Positions 9,801-17,888 are shown, counted from the stretch's first letter. The stretch is 64,000 nt of DNA from Olavius algarvensis Delta 4 endosymbiont (GCA_905176665.1 CAJINA010000090.1:1-64000), one strand, 5' to 3'. The notes: a model not told the origin generated them from the sequence alone. Numbers and translations: made by a program.

Positions 9801-10187
9801 GGTACCATCTTCCGGGGAATATATTTTGGTGACACCGTAGGCTTCCAGTTCACGGATTTCTTCCGGTACGATAACGCCGCCGCCGCCGCCGAATACCATG
9901 ACGTGCGGTGCCCCGGCTTCCTTCAACAGGTCAACTGTGTATTTGAAAAATTCCACATGACCGCCCTGGTAACAGGAGACGGCGATCCCCTGGGCATCTT
10001 CTTCAATGGCCGCATCGACCACTTCCTTGACCGAACGGTTGTGTCCGAGATGGATCACTTCTGCGCCGCTGGCCTGTAGAATTCTACGGAAGATATTGAT
10101 GGACGCATCGTGTCCATCAAACAGGGATGTGGCGGTCACAATTCTGACATTGTTTTCAGGCTGGTAGACATCGATGTCGGCGGACAT
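6897..10187 (-). CDS. icmF: Fused isobutyryl-CoA mutase / MeaI-type GTPase chaperone
   Basis: 1096 aa adenosylcobalamin enzyme of IcmF type. Order: B12-binding domain at the N-terminus (base-off motif DGHDAS near residue 22), GTPase chaperone domain (P-loop [10 protein letters not shown] near residue 210), then the large mutase barrel to the C-terminus. Two substrate-selecting residues can be read: phenylalanine in GVFPMKR (about residue 583) and glutamine in EDQGQNT (about 740). The F/Q pair is typical of isobutyryl-CoA mutases, whereas methylmalonyl-CoA mutases have Y/R. The enzyme therefore most likely interconverts isobutyryl-CoA and butyryl-CoA; other IcmF substrates such as pivalyl- or isovaleryl-CoA remain possible. 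Start: the ATG of MSADIDV has AGGAGG 6 bases upstream; an ATG 12 codons earlier does not. Confidence 0.95.
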   Translation of the reverse strand: MSADIDVYQPENNVRIVTATSLFDGHDASINIFRRILQASGAEVIHLGHNRSVKEVVDAAIEEDAQGIAVSCYQGGHVEFFKYTVDLLKEAGAPHVMVFGGGGGVIVPEEIRELEAYGVTKIYSPEDGTRMGLQGIINDMVRKMDAAPRGTDGAFNVATLSTDNKRLVASAITAVEQAKASANGHLDKLRAELKTLIKDRRVPVLGITGTGGAGKSSLTDELILRMLHDLKDIHIAIISADPSRRKTGGALLGDRIRMNAIGNPRIYMRSLATRRSHTEIPDALAESIEVAKAAGYDLVIAETAGIGQGDSHIIDLVDLSLYVMTSEFGAASQLEKIDMLDFADLVVVNKYEKRGGEDAVRDVRKQVQRNRNAFDKAPDDMPVFGTIASKFNDDGVTALYHAILDTIAAKTGVAFESNLPKPDTKESSSKTIIIPPERTRYLAEIADTVRTYHQRTEDQADALRRVWHLQETAKGLSDGALEGDTEQLLARLNTEIVAAEKALDKETSDLLADWKATREAYLQDELVYEVRGREIRVPLKNESLSHQKIPKIALPKFKDPGEIYRWLRRENLPGYFPYTAGVFPMKRVGEDPTRMFAGEGDPARTNRRFKLLSASSDAKRLSTAFDSVTLYGYDPDRRPDIMGKVGNSGVSVCTLDDVKVLYGGFELCAPTTSVSMTINGPAPIMLAMFLNTAIDQQADKFQEANGRVPDTAEYESIKDQTLENVRGTVQADILKEDQGQNTCIFSIDFALKMMGDIQEYFIAKNVRNFYSVSISGYHIAEAGANPISQLAFTLANGFTYLEYYLSRGMPLDSFGPNLSFFFSNGMDPEYTVIGRVARRIWSIALKEKYGASVRSQMLKYHIQTSGRSLHSQDIQFNDIRTTLQALCAVYDNCNSLHTNAFDEAITTPTEESVRRALAIQLIINREWGLAKNENPQQGSFIVEELTDLVEEAVLMEYDRITERGGVLGAMETGYQRSKIQDESIHYEILKHSGELPIVGVNTFRDPHADNDDFNEGISCIDLARATDEEKESQLKRLAAFQEKHKDASPDALNRLQHAALTGENIFDELMETVKSCSLGQITEALYAVGGKYRRNM

Positions 10188-10387
10188 TAACTCCTCCTTC
10201 TTGTGGTCGTCTACACGCGGCATTGTTTGGTCCAGAGTTTCATTTTAATTCTTTTGAATTCCTCAGGGTGCTATCTTTCCGGATTCAAAAGTACGCCTGC
10301 CTTGCTCTGAACCAAAACCTAGCGCTTGTAAGTGAGCACATACTTTTTTTTCATCTTCTGAACTATACCTATAAACCAATAGTGAAC

Positions 10388-11038
10388 CTATAAGGTACCG
10401 GCGTTGCAGATGCCCAAAATGAAATCCGATTGCATCTGGATATAATCTTCGATGCGGTAATGCCGGGCCAGATACCAACGGCGGAACGTCCACATGTGTC
10501 CGAGAACGGTAATGTTGTGGGCAACGAGCTCGATGAACTTTTCCTGCAGGGCAGGGAGTTCCCCGTTGTCGCTCAGCTTAGCCAATACCTGCATGAAGAT
10601 GCCGGTGATACGCACTTCGTTTTCGAGTACTTTGTTGCGCCACTGGGGCGGCAGGGACTGGGTTTCCTGGTATATCAGTAAAATATGGTCGTTCATGCGG
10701 TGACATACCAGGAAATATTCCCGGATGACTTCCGCCAGGGAATTACGTCCCTTGCCTGTGCGCTGCAGAGCCTCGTTGACGCCATGTTCTATTTCGGCGT
10801 GGATGGCATCACACACCAGGTAAAGTACATCCTCTTTTGACTCGATGTATTCATACAAAGATCCGATGGAAAGGCCGGAAGCGCGCGCAATTTGGCGGGT
10901 CGTGGTTTTATGAAACCCTTTTTCGATGAACAACGTCACCGCCGCGTCGATGATCTGTCGACGCCGCAGTTCCACCAGGTTGCGGTTCTTTACCTGGGTC
11001 GGGATGTTGACAACGTTACTGGTATGCCTGTTTTGCAT
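10388..11038 (-). CDS. TetR-family regulator 1
   Basis: 216 aa TetR/AcrR regulator. The helix-turn-helix lies at about residues 25-70 (RRQIIDAAVTLFIEKGFHKTTTRQIARASGLSIGSLYEYIESKEDVL, split here only for reference to position). The C-terminal ligand domain is all-helical and of the class often tied to acyl-CoA metabolism. It is the first gene of the minus-strand operon; icmF starts 200 bp downstream. A promoter (TTGACA-18-TATCCA) and an adjoining 18-bp palindrome lie 50-100 bp upstream, so autoregulation and control of the whole operon by an acyl-CoA ligand is likely. Confidence 0.88.
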   Translation of the reverse strand: MQNRHTSNVVNIPTQVKNRNLVELRRRQIIDAAVTLFIEKGFHKTTTRQIARASGLSIGSLYEYIESKEDVLYLVCDAIHAEIEHGVNEALQRTGKGRNSLAEVIREYFLVCHRMNDHILLIYQETQSLPPQWRNKVLENEVRITGIFMQVLAKLSDNGELPALQEKFIELVAHNITVLGHMWTFRRWYLARHYRIEDYIQMQSDFILGICNAGTL

Positions 11039-11086
11039 TATTGAGATCCCGTTTGCGTCATTTTAAACCAGGACGGGTCTATTCTC

Positions 11087-11104
11087 TGAGCGAGCGCTCG
11101 GTCA
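11087..11104. promoter_or_regulatory. Near-perfect palindrome, likely TetR 1 operator
   Basis: The 18-bp sequence TGAGCGAGCGCTCGGTCA matches its own reverse complement at all but one base pair. It directly abuts the -10 element of the promoter reading into the TetR 1 gene (minus strand), the classical repressor position over the transcription start. Assignment to TetR 1 is inference from location. Confidence 0.65.
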
Positions 11105-11134
11105 TGGATAGCCCGACAGGTGCGGGCGTGTCAA
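11105..11134 (-). promoter_or_regulatory. Sigma-70-type promoter of the TetR 1-icmF operon
   Basis: On the minus strand TTGACA (11134-11129) is followed after 18 bases by TATCCA (11110-11105). The -35 is perfect and the -10 is a fair match. The palindrome at 11087-11104 begins immediately downstream. The upstream flank also has TTTGTTC/GAACAAA (11139-11161) and a perfect 12-bp palindrome TCGAAATTTCGA (11174-11185), of unknown use. Confidence 0.55.
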
Positions 11135-11337
11135 GGATTTTGTTCGTTTAGAGTGAACAAATTTTTGAAGGTTTCGAAATTTCGAGGAATTTTAATCTGT
11201 TTTAACTGCCGTTGTTTCATAATATCCTGCCACAGGATGCTAGAAGGAACAATTCTGAAGGTAAGGTTTTCTGTATATAGGGTCTGTTTTTGACTTGACA
11301 AACAATATCAGCTCGTGGGAAATAAGATTGTATCAGC

Positions 11338-11356
11338 CTACCGGTCGGTCGGTAAG
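11338..11356. promoter_or_regulatory. TetR-type operator before TetR 2, shared with the acetoacetyl-CoA synthetase promoter
   Basis: CTACCGGTCGGTCGGTAAG contains the imperfect palindrome TACCGGTCGGTCGGTA. A version differing by a single base (A for G) occurs at 49193-49211 before acetoacetyl-CoA synthetase. In both places a TTGACA lies 33-37 bp upstream (here 11295-11300) and is followed after 22 bases by TAAGAT or TAAATT. The site falls inside the longest frame of TetR 2, which supports using the downstream ATG at 11396. Confidence 0.7.
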
Positions 11357-11395
11357 CTGAATTCGTCTCTTTTGCATAACCCCGAGAGGTCCCCC

Positions 11396-11968
11396 ATGGC
11401 CGGCATGAAAGAAACCATTAAAACCGTAGCGGTGGATCTTTTCTATCGGCAAGGATATTTCGCTACCAGCATCAGTGATATCGCCAAAGGTTGTGGCATC
11501 CAGAAGGCCAGCATCTACTACCACTATCCCAGTAAAGAGGACCTGCTTTTTTTCATCATGGAATCGACCATGGATGGCCTGTTGGACCACCTGAAGGCGG
11601 GGCTGGCCGTTTCAGACGGGGTTGAAGCCAAGATGCGCGCAGCCGTGCACGGCCATGTGCAATTCCATCTGGAACAGCAGAAAGAGACCTTTATCGCCAG
11701 CAGTGAACTACGGGGGCTGTCGGCTGAGCATTATGAAGTGGTCGTCGGCAAACGCGATGAATACGAAGGGATTTTTCAAGACCTTATCAAAGCAGGTCGC
11801 AAACAGGGCATCTTCGATACGGGCGATGTTAAAATCCTCTCCTATGCCGTTTTAACCCTGTGTACGGCGGGTGCCTTCTGGTTCAAGGCGGAGGGGCGGC
11901 TGGCCGTGGATCATATAGCCGAAATCTACGAGAACTTTGTTTTAAAAGGAATGAAGAAACCAGTTTAA
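11396..11968 (+). CDS. TetR-family regulator 2
   Basis: 190 aa TetR/AcrR regulator. The helix-turn-helix occupies about residues 4-50 (ISDIAKGCGIQKASIYYHYPSKEDLL region), and the C-terminal domain is helical. The longest frame opens with a GTG at 11315, but this would place the operator inside the gene; the ATG at 11396 has GAGAGG upstream and gives a normal TetR N-terminus. First gene of the plus-strand operon, 52 bp before an acyl-CoA dehydrogenase. The operator it abuts recurs 38 kb away, so a small acyl-CoA regulon is proposed. Ligand unknown. Confidence 0.87.
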   Translation: MAGMKETIKTVAVDLFYRQGYFATSISDIAKGCGIQKASIYYHYPSKEDLLFFIMESTMDGLLDHLKAGLAVSDGVEAKMRAAVHGHVQFHLEQQKETFIASSELRGLSAEHYEVVVGKRDEYEGIFQDLIKAGRKQGIFDTGDVKILSYAVLTLCTAGAFWFKAEGRLAVDHIAEIYENFVLKGMKKPV

Positions 11969-12020
11969 CCGGAATAGACCTAACCGGTTCCGGTTTTGAG
12001 ATGCGGGAAAGGAGGGTACC

Positions 12021-13169
12021 TTGGATTTTGACCTCACCAGAGAACAGGAGATGATCAGAAAAGAAGTCCGTAAATTCGCCCAGAGCGAGATTGTGCCTGT
12101 AGCTACTGAACTGGACGAAAAGGAGGAATTCTCTGCGGAACTCACCCGGAAGATGGGGGAGATCGGTCTTTTCGGTATGTTCGTATCCGAAAAATACGAA
12201 GGCCAGGAGATGGACTATCTTTCCTACATCATCGCCGTGGAAGAAATCGCACGGGCAGACGGCTCCCAGGCGGCTACCATTGCGGCCGGCAATTCGCTGG
12301 GTATCGGCCCGCTTTATTATTTCGGCACCGAAGAGCAGAAGAAAAAATATCTACCGAAACTCTGCGCTGGGGAAGGGCTGTGGGGATTTGGTTTAACCGA
12401 ACCCACGGCCGGGTCTGATGCCGGCGGCAGTAAGACCACTGCCGTTAGAGACGGTGACGAATGGGTGATCAACGGTTCCAAAATATTTATCACCAATGCC
12501 GCCTGCGACATGACCCTGGGCGTTACCGTACAGGCCATTACCGGGGAGCGCGAGAACGGCAAACCGGAGTATTCGTGTATCCTGGTTGAGGCCGGCACCC
12601 CCGGTTTCAAGGCGGCGCCCATGAAGAAAAAGATGATGTGGCGTTCGTCCAACACCGCCGAACTCTACTTCGACAATGTCCGGGTTCCGGTCAACAACAT
12701 CCTTGGTAAAAAGGGTGACGGTTTTCACCAAATGCTGAAGACTTTAGACGGCGGCCGTCTGTCCATCGGGGCCATGGGATTGGGCGGTGCCCAGGGCGCC
12801 TATGAGGCGGCCTTGCAATATGCCAAGCAGCGTGAGCAGTTCAACCAGCCCATCAGCAAATTCCAGGCAGTGGCTTTTAAGCTGGCCGACTGTGCCATGG
12901 AGATCGAATGTGCCCGGAACCTGATGTACAAAGCCTGCTGGCTGCGGGACCAGAAACGGCCGTTCGAAAAAGAAGCCGCTATGGCCAAGCTTTATTGCAG
13001 CGAGCTGATGGGCCGGGTCGCCAATCATGCCGTCCAGATTCACGGCGGCTACGGTCTCATGAAAGAGTATGCGGTAGAACGGTTTTACCGCGACCAGAAA
13101 TTACTGGATATTGGCGAAGGCACATCGGAGGTGCAGCGGATCGTCATTTCCAGATTCATCGGCTGTTAG
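12021..13169 (+). CDS. Acyl-CoA dehydrogenase (operon 2)
   Basis: 382 aa FAD-dependent acyl-CoA dehydrogenase with TTG start; GGAGG lies 6 bases before it and the family N-terminus MDFDLTREQEMIRKEVR follows. FAD/substrate motif GFGLTEPTAGSDAGG and the C-terminal motif YAVERFYRDQKLLDIGEGTSEVQR are present. The catalytic glutamate is at about residue 366 (GEGTSE), the short/medium-chain position. Isovaleryl-CoA dehydrogenases carry a small residue there and an internal glutamate instead, so despite the leucine-like neighbours this enzyme is better called a straight- or short-branched-chain dehydrogenase. Second gene of the TetR 2 operon. Confidence 0.93.
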   Translation: MDFDLTREQEMIRKEVRKFAQSEIVPVATELDEKEEFSAELTRKMGEIGLFGMFVSEKYEGQEMDYLSYIIAVEEIARADGSQAATIAAGNSLGIGPLYYFGTEEQKKKYLPKLCAGEGLWGFGLTEPTAGSDAGGSKTTAVRDGDEWVINGSKIFITNAACDMTLGVTVQAITGERENGKPEYSCILVEAGTPGFKAAPMKKKMMWRSSNTAELYFDNVRVPVNNILGKKGDGFHQMLKTLDGGRLSIGAMGLGGAQGAYEAALQYAKQREQFNQPISKFQAVAFKLADCAMEIECARNLMYKACWLRDQKRPFEKEAAMAKLYCSELMGRVANHAVQIHGGYGLMKEYAVERFYRDQKLLDIGEGTSEVQRIVISRFIGC

Positions 13170-13229
13170 CCGTTCCTGCCGGAAGGCGATTGTTGCCGCC
13201 GGCGCCAAACCAGTTGGTGGAGGTAGTCC

Positions 13230-14012
13230 ATGGAAGAGCAAGTTTTACTAACCGAGGAACAAGATGGGATCGTGACCCTGACGCTGAACCGGCCCAAGGT
13301 GATGAACTGCCTGAACTTCGAATTGCTGCACGCCCTTAAAAAGCAGATAGATCAACTCCGTTTTAAGCCGGCCGTACGGGTTATTATCATCACGGCTGCC
13401 GGCGAAAAAGCGTTTTGCGCCGGGGCGGACCTGAAAGAGCGGGCGACCCTGACGCCGATCCAGGTAAAAGAGTACATCTTTACTATCCGGGACCTGTTCG
13501 CCACGATCGAAAACCTCAACAAGCCTGTTATTGCGGCCGTAAATGGAATCGCTCTCGGTGGTGGTACCGAACTGGCCCTGGCCAGCGATATCCGCATTGC
13601 CTCGACGAGCGCTTCACTGGGGCTCACCGAAACCCGCCTGGCGATCATTCCGGGTGCCGGCGGTACCCAGCGGTTGCCCCGGCTGGTAGGTAAAGGCAAA
13701 GCCAAAGAGCTTATTTTTACCGGCCGACGGGTAGCTGCGGTCGAAGCACTGGATATCGGCCTGGTCAACAGCATCTGTGAGCCGGAGGCTCTGCTCGATG
13801 AATGTCATAAGATGGCCGCCATGATCTGCGAGACCGGCCCCGTGGCCATCGAACAGGCCAAGTATGCGATCAACTACGGTCTGGAGACAGACCTCAATAC
13901 CGGCATGGCCATAGAATCCAATGCCTACTGGGTCTGCATCCCGACCCAGGACCGTCTGGAGGGTCTGGCGGCGTTCAAAGAAAAACGTAAACCCGTATTT
14001 AAAGGTGAATAA
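13230..14012 (+). CDS. Enoyl-CoA hydratase, methylglutaconyl-CoA-hydratase-like
   Basis: 260 aa crotonase-fold enzyme. Both acid-base glutamates are present: E114 in GGGTELALA and E134 in LGLTETRLAIIPGAGGTQRL. The oxyanion-hole segment KAFCAGADL is intact. The second motif and the following AKELIFTGRRV are close to those of AUH-type 3-methylglutaconyl-CoA hydratases rather than generic crotonases. In context (HMG-CoA-lyase-like gene next) a role in hydrating methylglutaconyl-CoA, or a related branched enoyl-CoA, is plausible. A general short-chain enoyl-CoA hydratase serving both operons is the alternative. Confidence 0.88.
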   Translation: MEEQVLLTEEQDGIVTLTLNRPKVMNCLNFELLHALKKQIDQLRFKPAVRVIIITAAGEKAFCAGADLKERATLTPIQVKEYIFTIRDLFATIENLNKPVIAAVNGIALGGGTELALASDIRIASTSASLGLTETRLAIIPGAGGTQRLPRLVGKGKAKELIFTGRRVAAVEALDIGLVNSICEPEALLDECHKMAAMICETGPVAIEQAKYAINYGLETDLNTGMAIESNAYWVCIPTQDRLEGLAAFKEKRKPVFKGE

Positions 14013-14052
14013 ATAGATCCATAAAAGAATTGACGTAAAAGAGGAGGATACC

Positions 14053-15219
14053 ATGACCGAATATGATTATTGGAAAATTTTCCCACGCATGCCCCGCAAG
14101 GTAACGATCGGTGACATTACCGTAAGAGATGGTTTTCAACACCTGGAAAAATTCATTTCCACGGAAGCCAAAAAATTCTACCTGGAGGAACTGATTTTTG
14201 CCGGTTGCCGCAATATCGAGGTTACCAACCTCGGCAATCCCTATCTCATGCCCCAGTTCCGTGACGCCGAAGAGCTATTGACCCATCTGCGCAGTGATCG
14301 TTTCAAATCCAAGTGCCAGCGCCGGGGCATCAATTACGATGACATTGTGTTAACCGCCATTACGATCCGGGAGTCCGCGGTGGATCGGGCCATCGATCTG
14401 AAACAGCGGGGTATCGGCCCGGACCGGATCCTCATGATGGTGAGTACGGAAGAAGAGCACCACTTCGCCAACTCCGGCACAACCCTGCCGGATTACTGGG
14501 CCGAAGCGGAGCGGAGCATCAAAAAGTGCAACGATGCCGGCATCATGATGTGCGGTACCGTGAGCACCATCTGGGGCAGCCCCATCGGCGGTGCCACCGA
14601 CATGAAGGACGCGGTTGAATTTTCCAAACGCTGGTTGGAAATCGGCGCGCACGACATCGAACATGCCGACCATGACGGCAGTGCCTCGTCCCCTGATGTG
14701 TATCGTTATTTCTCCATGATTCTCGATGAAATGCCCAATACGGACTTGCACATCGCCCATTTCCATGAAACAAAAAGAGTGGCCTCAGCTTCGATTCTCG
14801 CAACTCTGCAGGCCGGTATCACCAATTTCGAAGCCACTCTGGGCGGTCTGGGCGGCCAGCCGGCCAACTTCCTGGACGACTGCCCCGTCAAGGGTACCGG
14901 TGATTACTATTATGACGATCCCCGGTATGTGGGTTTGACCTGTATAGAAGATCTGTTGGTCCAAGTCGACGAAATGGGCATTGAACACGGCTACGATGTG
15001 GACCGCATGCTCTGGTTGGGGCGCGCCCTGGAGAAAACGACCGGGCAGAGGCTGCGGTCGGAGGCGACCATTAACGGCCGGACTTTGAAAGAAGGGCACA
15101 TGAAGTACGCCCGACCGGGGCTCCAGAAAAGAAAGGAAAAACTGGGCGAAACCCCGGACCAGCAATGGCCGTCCGGCTGGGCCCCGGAGGCAAATCTGCC
15201 TGCGCAGTATCGGGCTTAG
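14053..15219 (+). CDS. HMG-CoA lyase-like TIM-barrel protein lacking the catalytic cysteine
   Basis: 388 aa member of the HMGL-like (DRE-TIM metallolyase) superfamily. Visible elements: VRDGFQ at residues 24-29 (metal-binding aspartate D26), HFHET with the metal-ligand histidines H236 and H238, and GLGGQP at about 266-270. True HMG-CoA lyases have GLGGCP there, and that cysteine is catalytic; here it is Q269. The protein is also about 80 residues longer, with a tail rich in charged residues after residue 320. AGGAGG precedes the ATG. Its operon position after a methylglutaconyl-CoA-hydratase-like gene suggests a C-C lyase or Claisen-type enzyme acting on a branched CoA thioester, but the exact reaction is open. 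Confidence 0.8.
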   Translation: MTEYDYWKIFPRMPRKVTIGDITVRDGFQHLEKFISTEAKKFYLEELIFAGCRNIEVTNLGNPYLMPQFRDAEELLTHLRSDRFKSKCQRRGINYDDIVLTAITIRESAVDRAIDLKQRGIGPDRILMMVSTEEEHHFANSGTTLPDYWAEAERSIKKCNDAGIMMCGTVSTIWGSPIGGATDMKDAVEFSKRWLEIGAHDIEHADHDGSASSPDVYRYFSMILDEMPNTDLHIAHFHETKRVASASILATLQAGITNFEATLGGLGGQPANFLDDCPVKGTGDYYYDDPRYVGLTCIEDLLVQVDEMGIEHGYDVDRMLWLGRALEKTTGQRLRSEATINGRTLKEGHMKYARPGLQKRKEKLGETPDQQWPSGWAPEANLPAQYRA

Positions 15220-15273
15220 TTCAGGCGCCGGGCCAACTGGAATATTAACAGGACGATGACGCAGGAGTCTCAA

Positions 15274-15915
15274 ATGGAGAAAAACAGCGAGAAACCACAT
15301 ATCAACGTTGACTTTTTCGAAGATCTCACCGGGGATATCGATGCCCCGGATGATGAGGGCGTCGAGGCCCTGGGCCAGAAAATTAGGGCGCTGCGCAAAG
15401 ATAAAGGCATGACCCTGGATGCCATGTCGAAAATGACCGGGTTTGAGGTCGAAATGCTGGCGCAGATCGAGAAAAATGAGATCCAGCCGCAGCTGGGAAT
15501 CGTTATCAAATTGTCCAAGGCCCTGGACAGTGCCCTGGGGCGTCTGGTGTCCGGGCAAGGGGATCGTTTGTACTCGATCACTCGTAAAAATGAGCGCAAG
15601 GCCACCGTACGTTCCACTTCATCCAAATCCGGCGGGCAGAAGCTCTACACCTATAAAAGCCTGGCGCCCGAAGTGAAAGGCCGTCACATGGAGGCCCTCG
15701 TTGTCCAATTGGAGGAATCTCCTGACCAGGAGGCATCGGTTCACGAAGGTGAGGAGTTTATTTTCGTGCTGGATGGCGTGGTCCTGCTGAAGATCGGCGA
15801 GGAGTCCTTCGAACTCGACCCCGGGGACAGTGCGTATTACCTTTCCACGACGCCGCATGTCCTGTCGGCCAAGGGCGGCAAAGCGACCATCGTGGCAGTC
15901 GTTTATGACAGATAG
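15274..15915 (+). CDS. XRE-cupin transcriptional regulator (operon 2)
   Basis: 213 aa regulator with XRE helix-turn-helix (about residues 30-85, TLDAMSKMTGFEVEMLAQIEKNEIQ region) and C-terminal cupin (about 140-212, HEGEEFIFVLDGVVLLKIGEE). It is a paralogue of the regulator at 4029-4583 and adds a 25-residue acidic N-terminus. The ATG at 15274 has AGGAG at good spacing; an ATG 6 codons upstream has a poorer site. Last gene of the TetR 2 operon, 54 bp after the lyase-like gene. Each of the two divergent operons thus has both a TetR and an XRE-cupin regulator. Confidence 0.85.
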   Translation: MEKNSEKPHINVDFFEDLTGDIDAPDDEGVEALGQKIRALRKDKGMTLDAMSKMTGFEVEMLAQIEKNEIQPQLGIVIKLSKALDSALGRLVSGQGDRLYSITRKNERKATVRSTSSKSGGQKLYTYKSLAPEVKGRHMEALVVQLEESPDQEASVHEGEEFIFVLDGVVLLKIGEESFELDPGDSAYYLSTTPHVLSAKGGKATIVAVVYDR

Positions 15916-16058
15916 CGTGCCTTAGGGTAGTTGCCAGGCCTGCTTTTATACATGCACATCCGAGCACAGCGAAGCCCACCCAATGTTTGTAAGCTTAGCT
16001 TCCGGGGCCGGATTCTTCACTGCGTCGCCTTTTGCACGATGGTCCTCTCGGCAGATAT

Positions 16059-16808
16059 CTAATCTTCCACCAGCGTAAACTTCCACGCACAAAACCACTC
16101 ATCGGGATGCTCATCCGGGGGGCATCCTACGCACTCGGTCCTGATGCGGGCATCGATGGCCGTGGCAAAAGTGGGGTATTCAACCAGTCCGGCCGACTTG
16201 CAGGGGTAGTCCCGCAACCCCTTGCGCTGGCGGGCGGCCTGTACACGGCAATTGTTCATATAGAAAACAAAGGTGTGGGTGTCGGTTTGCTCGATGGATT
16301 GCTCGTTGATCTGGGCATACATCCGCAAAGCCAGGGCTTTTTTGAGTGCATCCAGGCCGCCCGCCTCAGGCAGGTCCAATAGTTCCTTGATCCGGGCAGC
16401 TTCAAATGGTGAGTAACGTGACCAGCAGGTATCGTTACATCGTTTGGCGTCGTTCATGCCGCGTTTTTTTTCGATAGCTTGGAACCAGATACCGTCATTG
16501 GCCAGCCAGTTGATGGCCAGGCTTTTGACGAGACGGATAGCGGTTTCGCGATCCAAGGATTATAGGAAGGCAGGTCGCCCAGCGTCAACCTCAAAACCCA
16601 GGGTTTTACCGAGTCGTGTGATCTGGTTGCCGAAACTGGCTTCCCAGACTTCCGCTTCTATTTCCATTGCTTTTTCCATGCCGAACTGGTGCTCAGCCTG
16701 GGCCAACCACTGTCCATAGTGGACCACGGTGCGCCGGAAGGCATCGAGGGTAAATTGCGGGAGCTGCTGTTGTTCCATCTGTTCGGCTCCGCTTAAATCA
16801 AGTTGCAT
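16059..16808 (-). pseudogene. DUF6125-like gene split by an in-frame TAA
   Basis: Two open frames in the same register: 16808-16560 (82 codons) and 16556-16059 (165 codons), separated by TAA and one codon. Joined, they give about 248 aa resembling DUF6125-type proteins: a helical repeat in the N-terminal part (WLAQAEHQFGMEKAMEIEAEVW), a second one (WLANDGIWFQAIEKKRGMNDAK), then a cysteine-rich C-terminus with CRVQAARQRKG, YPCKSAG, CVGCPPDEHP and WFCAW. Function of the family is unknown. A strong Shine-Dalgarno (GAGAGGAG) precedes the first frame. The second frame could restart at a TTG just after the stop, so a two-polypeptide product is not excluded, but a nonsense mutation is simplest. Confidence 0.65.
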
Positions 16809-17007
16809 ACCAGGCTCCTCTCACCGTTGAGAACGGTTTACAATGACTTTCAAGTTAAAAGGTTCGGCAGGAAACAGAGCTTTACATACTGGAAAGGTGG
16901 CCAGGGGTCAACTGGTGAACTTAGGGCCGCAGCTGGTTGACTCTCGGTGGGTAGTGTACTACATCAAGTCAGCCTCAGTGAGTATGGGCTGCAGGGAGAA
17001 AGTGCAG

Positions 17008-17652
17008 ATGGCCAGCCGAAAGACAACCACCAAACCGTTTGTTCTCGGCGTTACCGGGGGCATTGCCAGCGGCAAATCAACCGTATCCGCCATGCTGGTT
17101 GAACGGGGGGCCCCGCTCATCGATTTTGACGTATTGGCCCGCCTGGTTGTCGAACCGGGCCGTCCGGCCCTGAAAGCCATTGTTGCACATTTCGGAAAAG
17201 AGGTCCTGCACGGGAACGGAACCCTGGACCGCGAAAAAATGTCGGATCTGGTGTTCAACAACCCCGACCAGCGGCGCAAACTGGAAGCGTTTACCCATGC
17301 CCCTATTTATGCGGAATACGGCCGCCAGGTAAAGCGTCTGGCCATCGAACACCCAGGGGCCATCATCCAGGCGGGCGTCCCCCTGCTCATGGAGATGAAC
17401 CTGCAGACCCTGTTTACGAAAGTGTTACTCGTATATGCCGGTCCGGCCCAGCAGGTGGCCCGCCTGAAGGCCCGCGATGGGATCAGCAACACCACTGCTT
17501 TGAAAATTCTCGCATCACAGCTGCCCATCGACGAAAAAGTGAGTCGTGCGGACTATGTCATCGATAACAGTGGTACCGAGGCTGAAACCCGGCTCCAGGT
17601 GAAAGCGCTCTGGCATAAGCTCCAACAGCAAACCGCCCATTATCCTGCCTAG
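17008..17652 (+). CDS. coaE: Dephospho-CoA kinase
   Basis: 214 aa kinase for the last step of CoA synthesis (dephospho-CoA + ATP to CoA). The P-loop GGIASGKST lies at residues 17-25, followed by the substrate region APLIDFDVLARLVVEPG (DxD-like) and the LID segment at about 150-180. The open frame extends 55 codons upstream, but GGGAG precedes the ATG at 17008 and the P-loop spacing then matches the family. Encoded alone. CoA supply fits the CoA-thioester chemistry of the surrounding genes, though this enzyme is universal. Confidence 0.9.
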   Translation: MASRKTTTKPFVLGVTGGIASGKSTVSAMLVERGAPLIDFDVLARLVVEPGRPALKAIVAHFGKEVLHGNGTLDREKMSDLVFNNPDQRRKLEAFTHAPIYAEYGRQVKRLAIEHPGAIIQAGVPLLMEMNLQTLFTKVLLVYAGPAQQVARLKARDGISNTTALKILASQLPIDEKVSRADYVIDNSGTEAETRLQVKALWHKLQQQTAHYPA

Positions 17653-17722
17653 GGTGAGTTGACACATCCAATCCCGGCCTTATTATTTTCCCCAGTTCTA
17701 TGAAGATTCAGGCGTGTAATTC

Positions 17723-17772
17723 CCTGAATTCAGGACTCTATTATAATAGATACGCATACCACATGTTGTGGT
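17723..17772. promoter_or_regulatory. Three consecutive perfect palindromes before a lytic transglycosylase promoter
   Basis: CCTGAATTCAGG (17723-17734), CTATTATAATAG (17738-17749) and ACCACATGTTGTGGT (17758-17772, 3-base centre) follow one another with short gaps, immediately upstream of the -35 element at 17783. An extra TTCAGG/CCTGAA pair overlaps the first. Possible binding sites for one or more regulators. Confidence 0.5.
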
Positions 17773-17782
17773 TCTATTGGTG

Positions 17783-17811
17783 TTGACATACCAGATGTAA
17801 TGTTTTATTTA
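17783..17811 (+). promoter_or_regulatory. Sigma-70-type promoter for the lytic transglycosylase gene
   Basis: TTGACA (17783-17788), 17-base spacer, TATTTA (17806-17811). The predicted transcript would begin at about 17818 with a 5'-terminal hairpin GGTAGC/GCTACC (17821-17848) enclosing CCCAATTGGG, some 40 bases ahead of the start codon. Confidence 0.6.
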
Positions 17812-17888
17812 TATGAGATAGGTAGCGGCGGCCCAATTGGGTGCTACCCATCCATTAGACATACAGACAACGATACGGAGGTTTCCCA

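Noticed and set aside
12021..13169. Calling the operon 2 acyl-CoA dehydrogenase isovaleryl-CoA dehydrogenase
   Set aside because: The catalytic glutamate is in the GEGTSE position of short/medium-chain enzymes; isovaleryl-CoA dehydrogenases have a small residue there.
16560..16562. Recoding of the TAA in the DUF6125-like gene
   Set aside because: TAA is not a known selenocysteine or pyrrolysine codon.
17821..17848. c-di-GMP riboswitch before the lytic transglycosylase
   Set aside because: GGTAGC...GCTACC recalls one stem of GEMM RNAs, but the leader is too short and the other conserved elements are missing.
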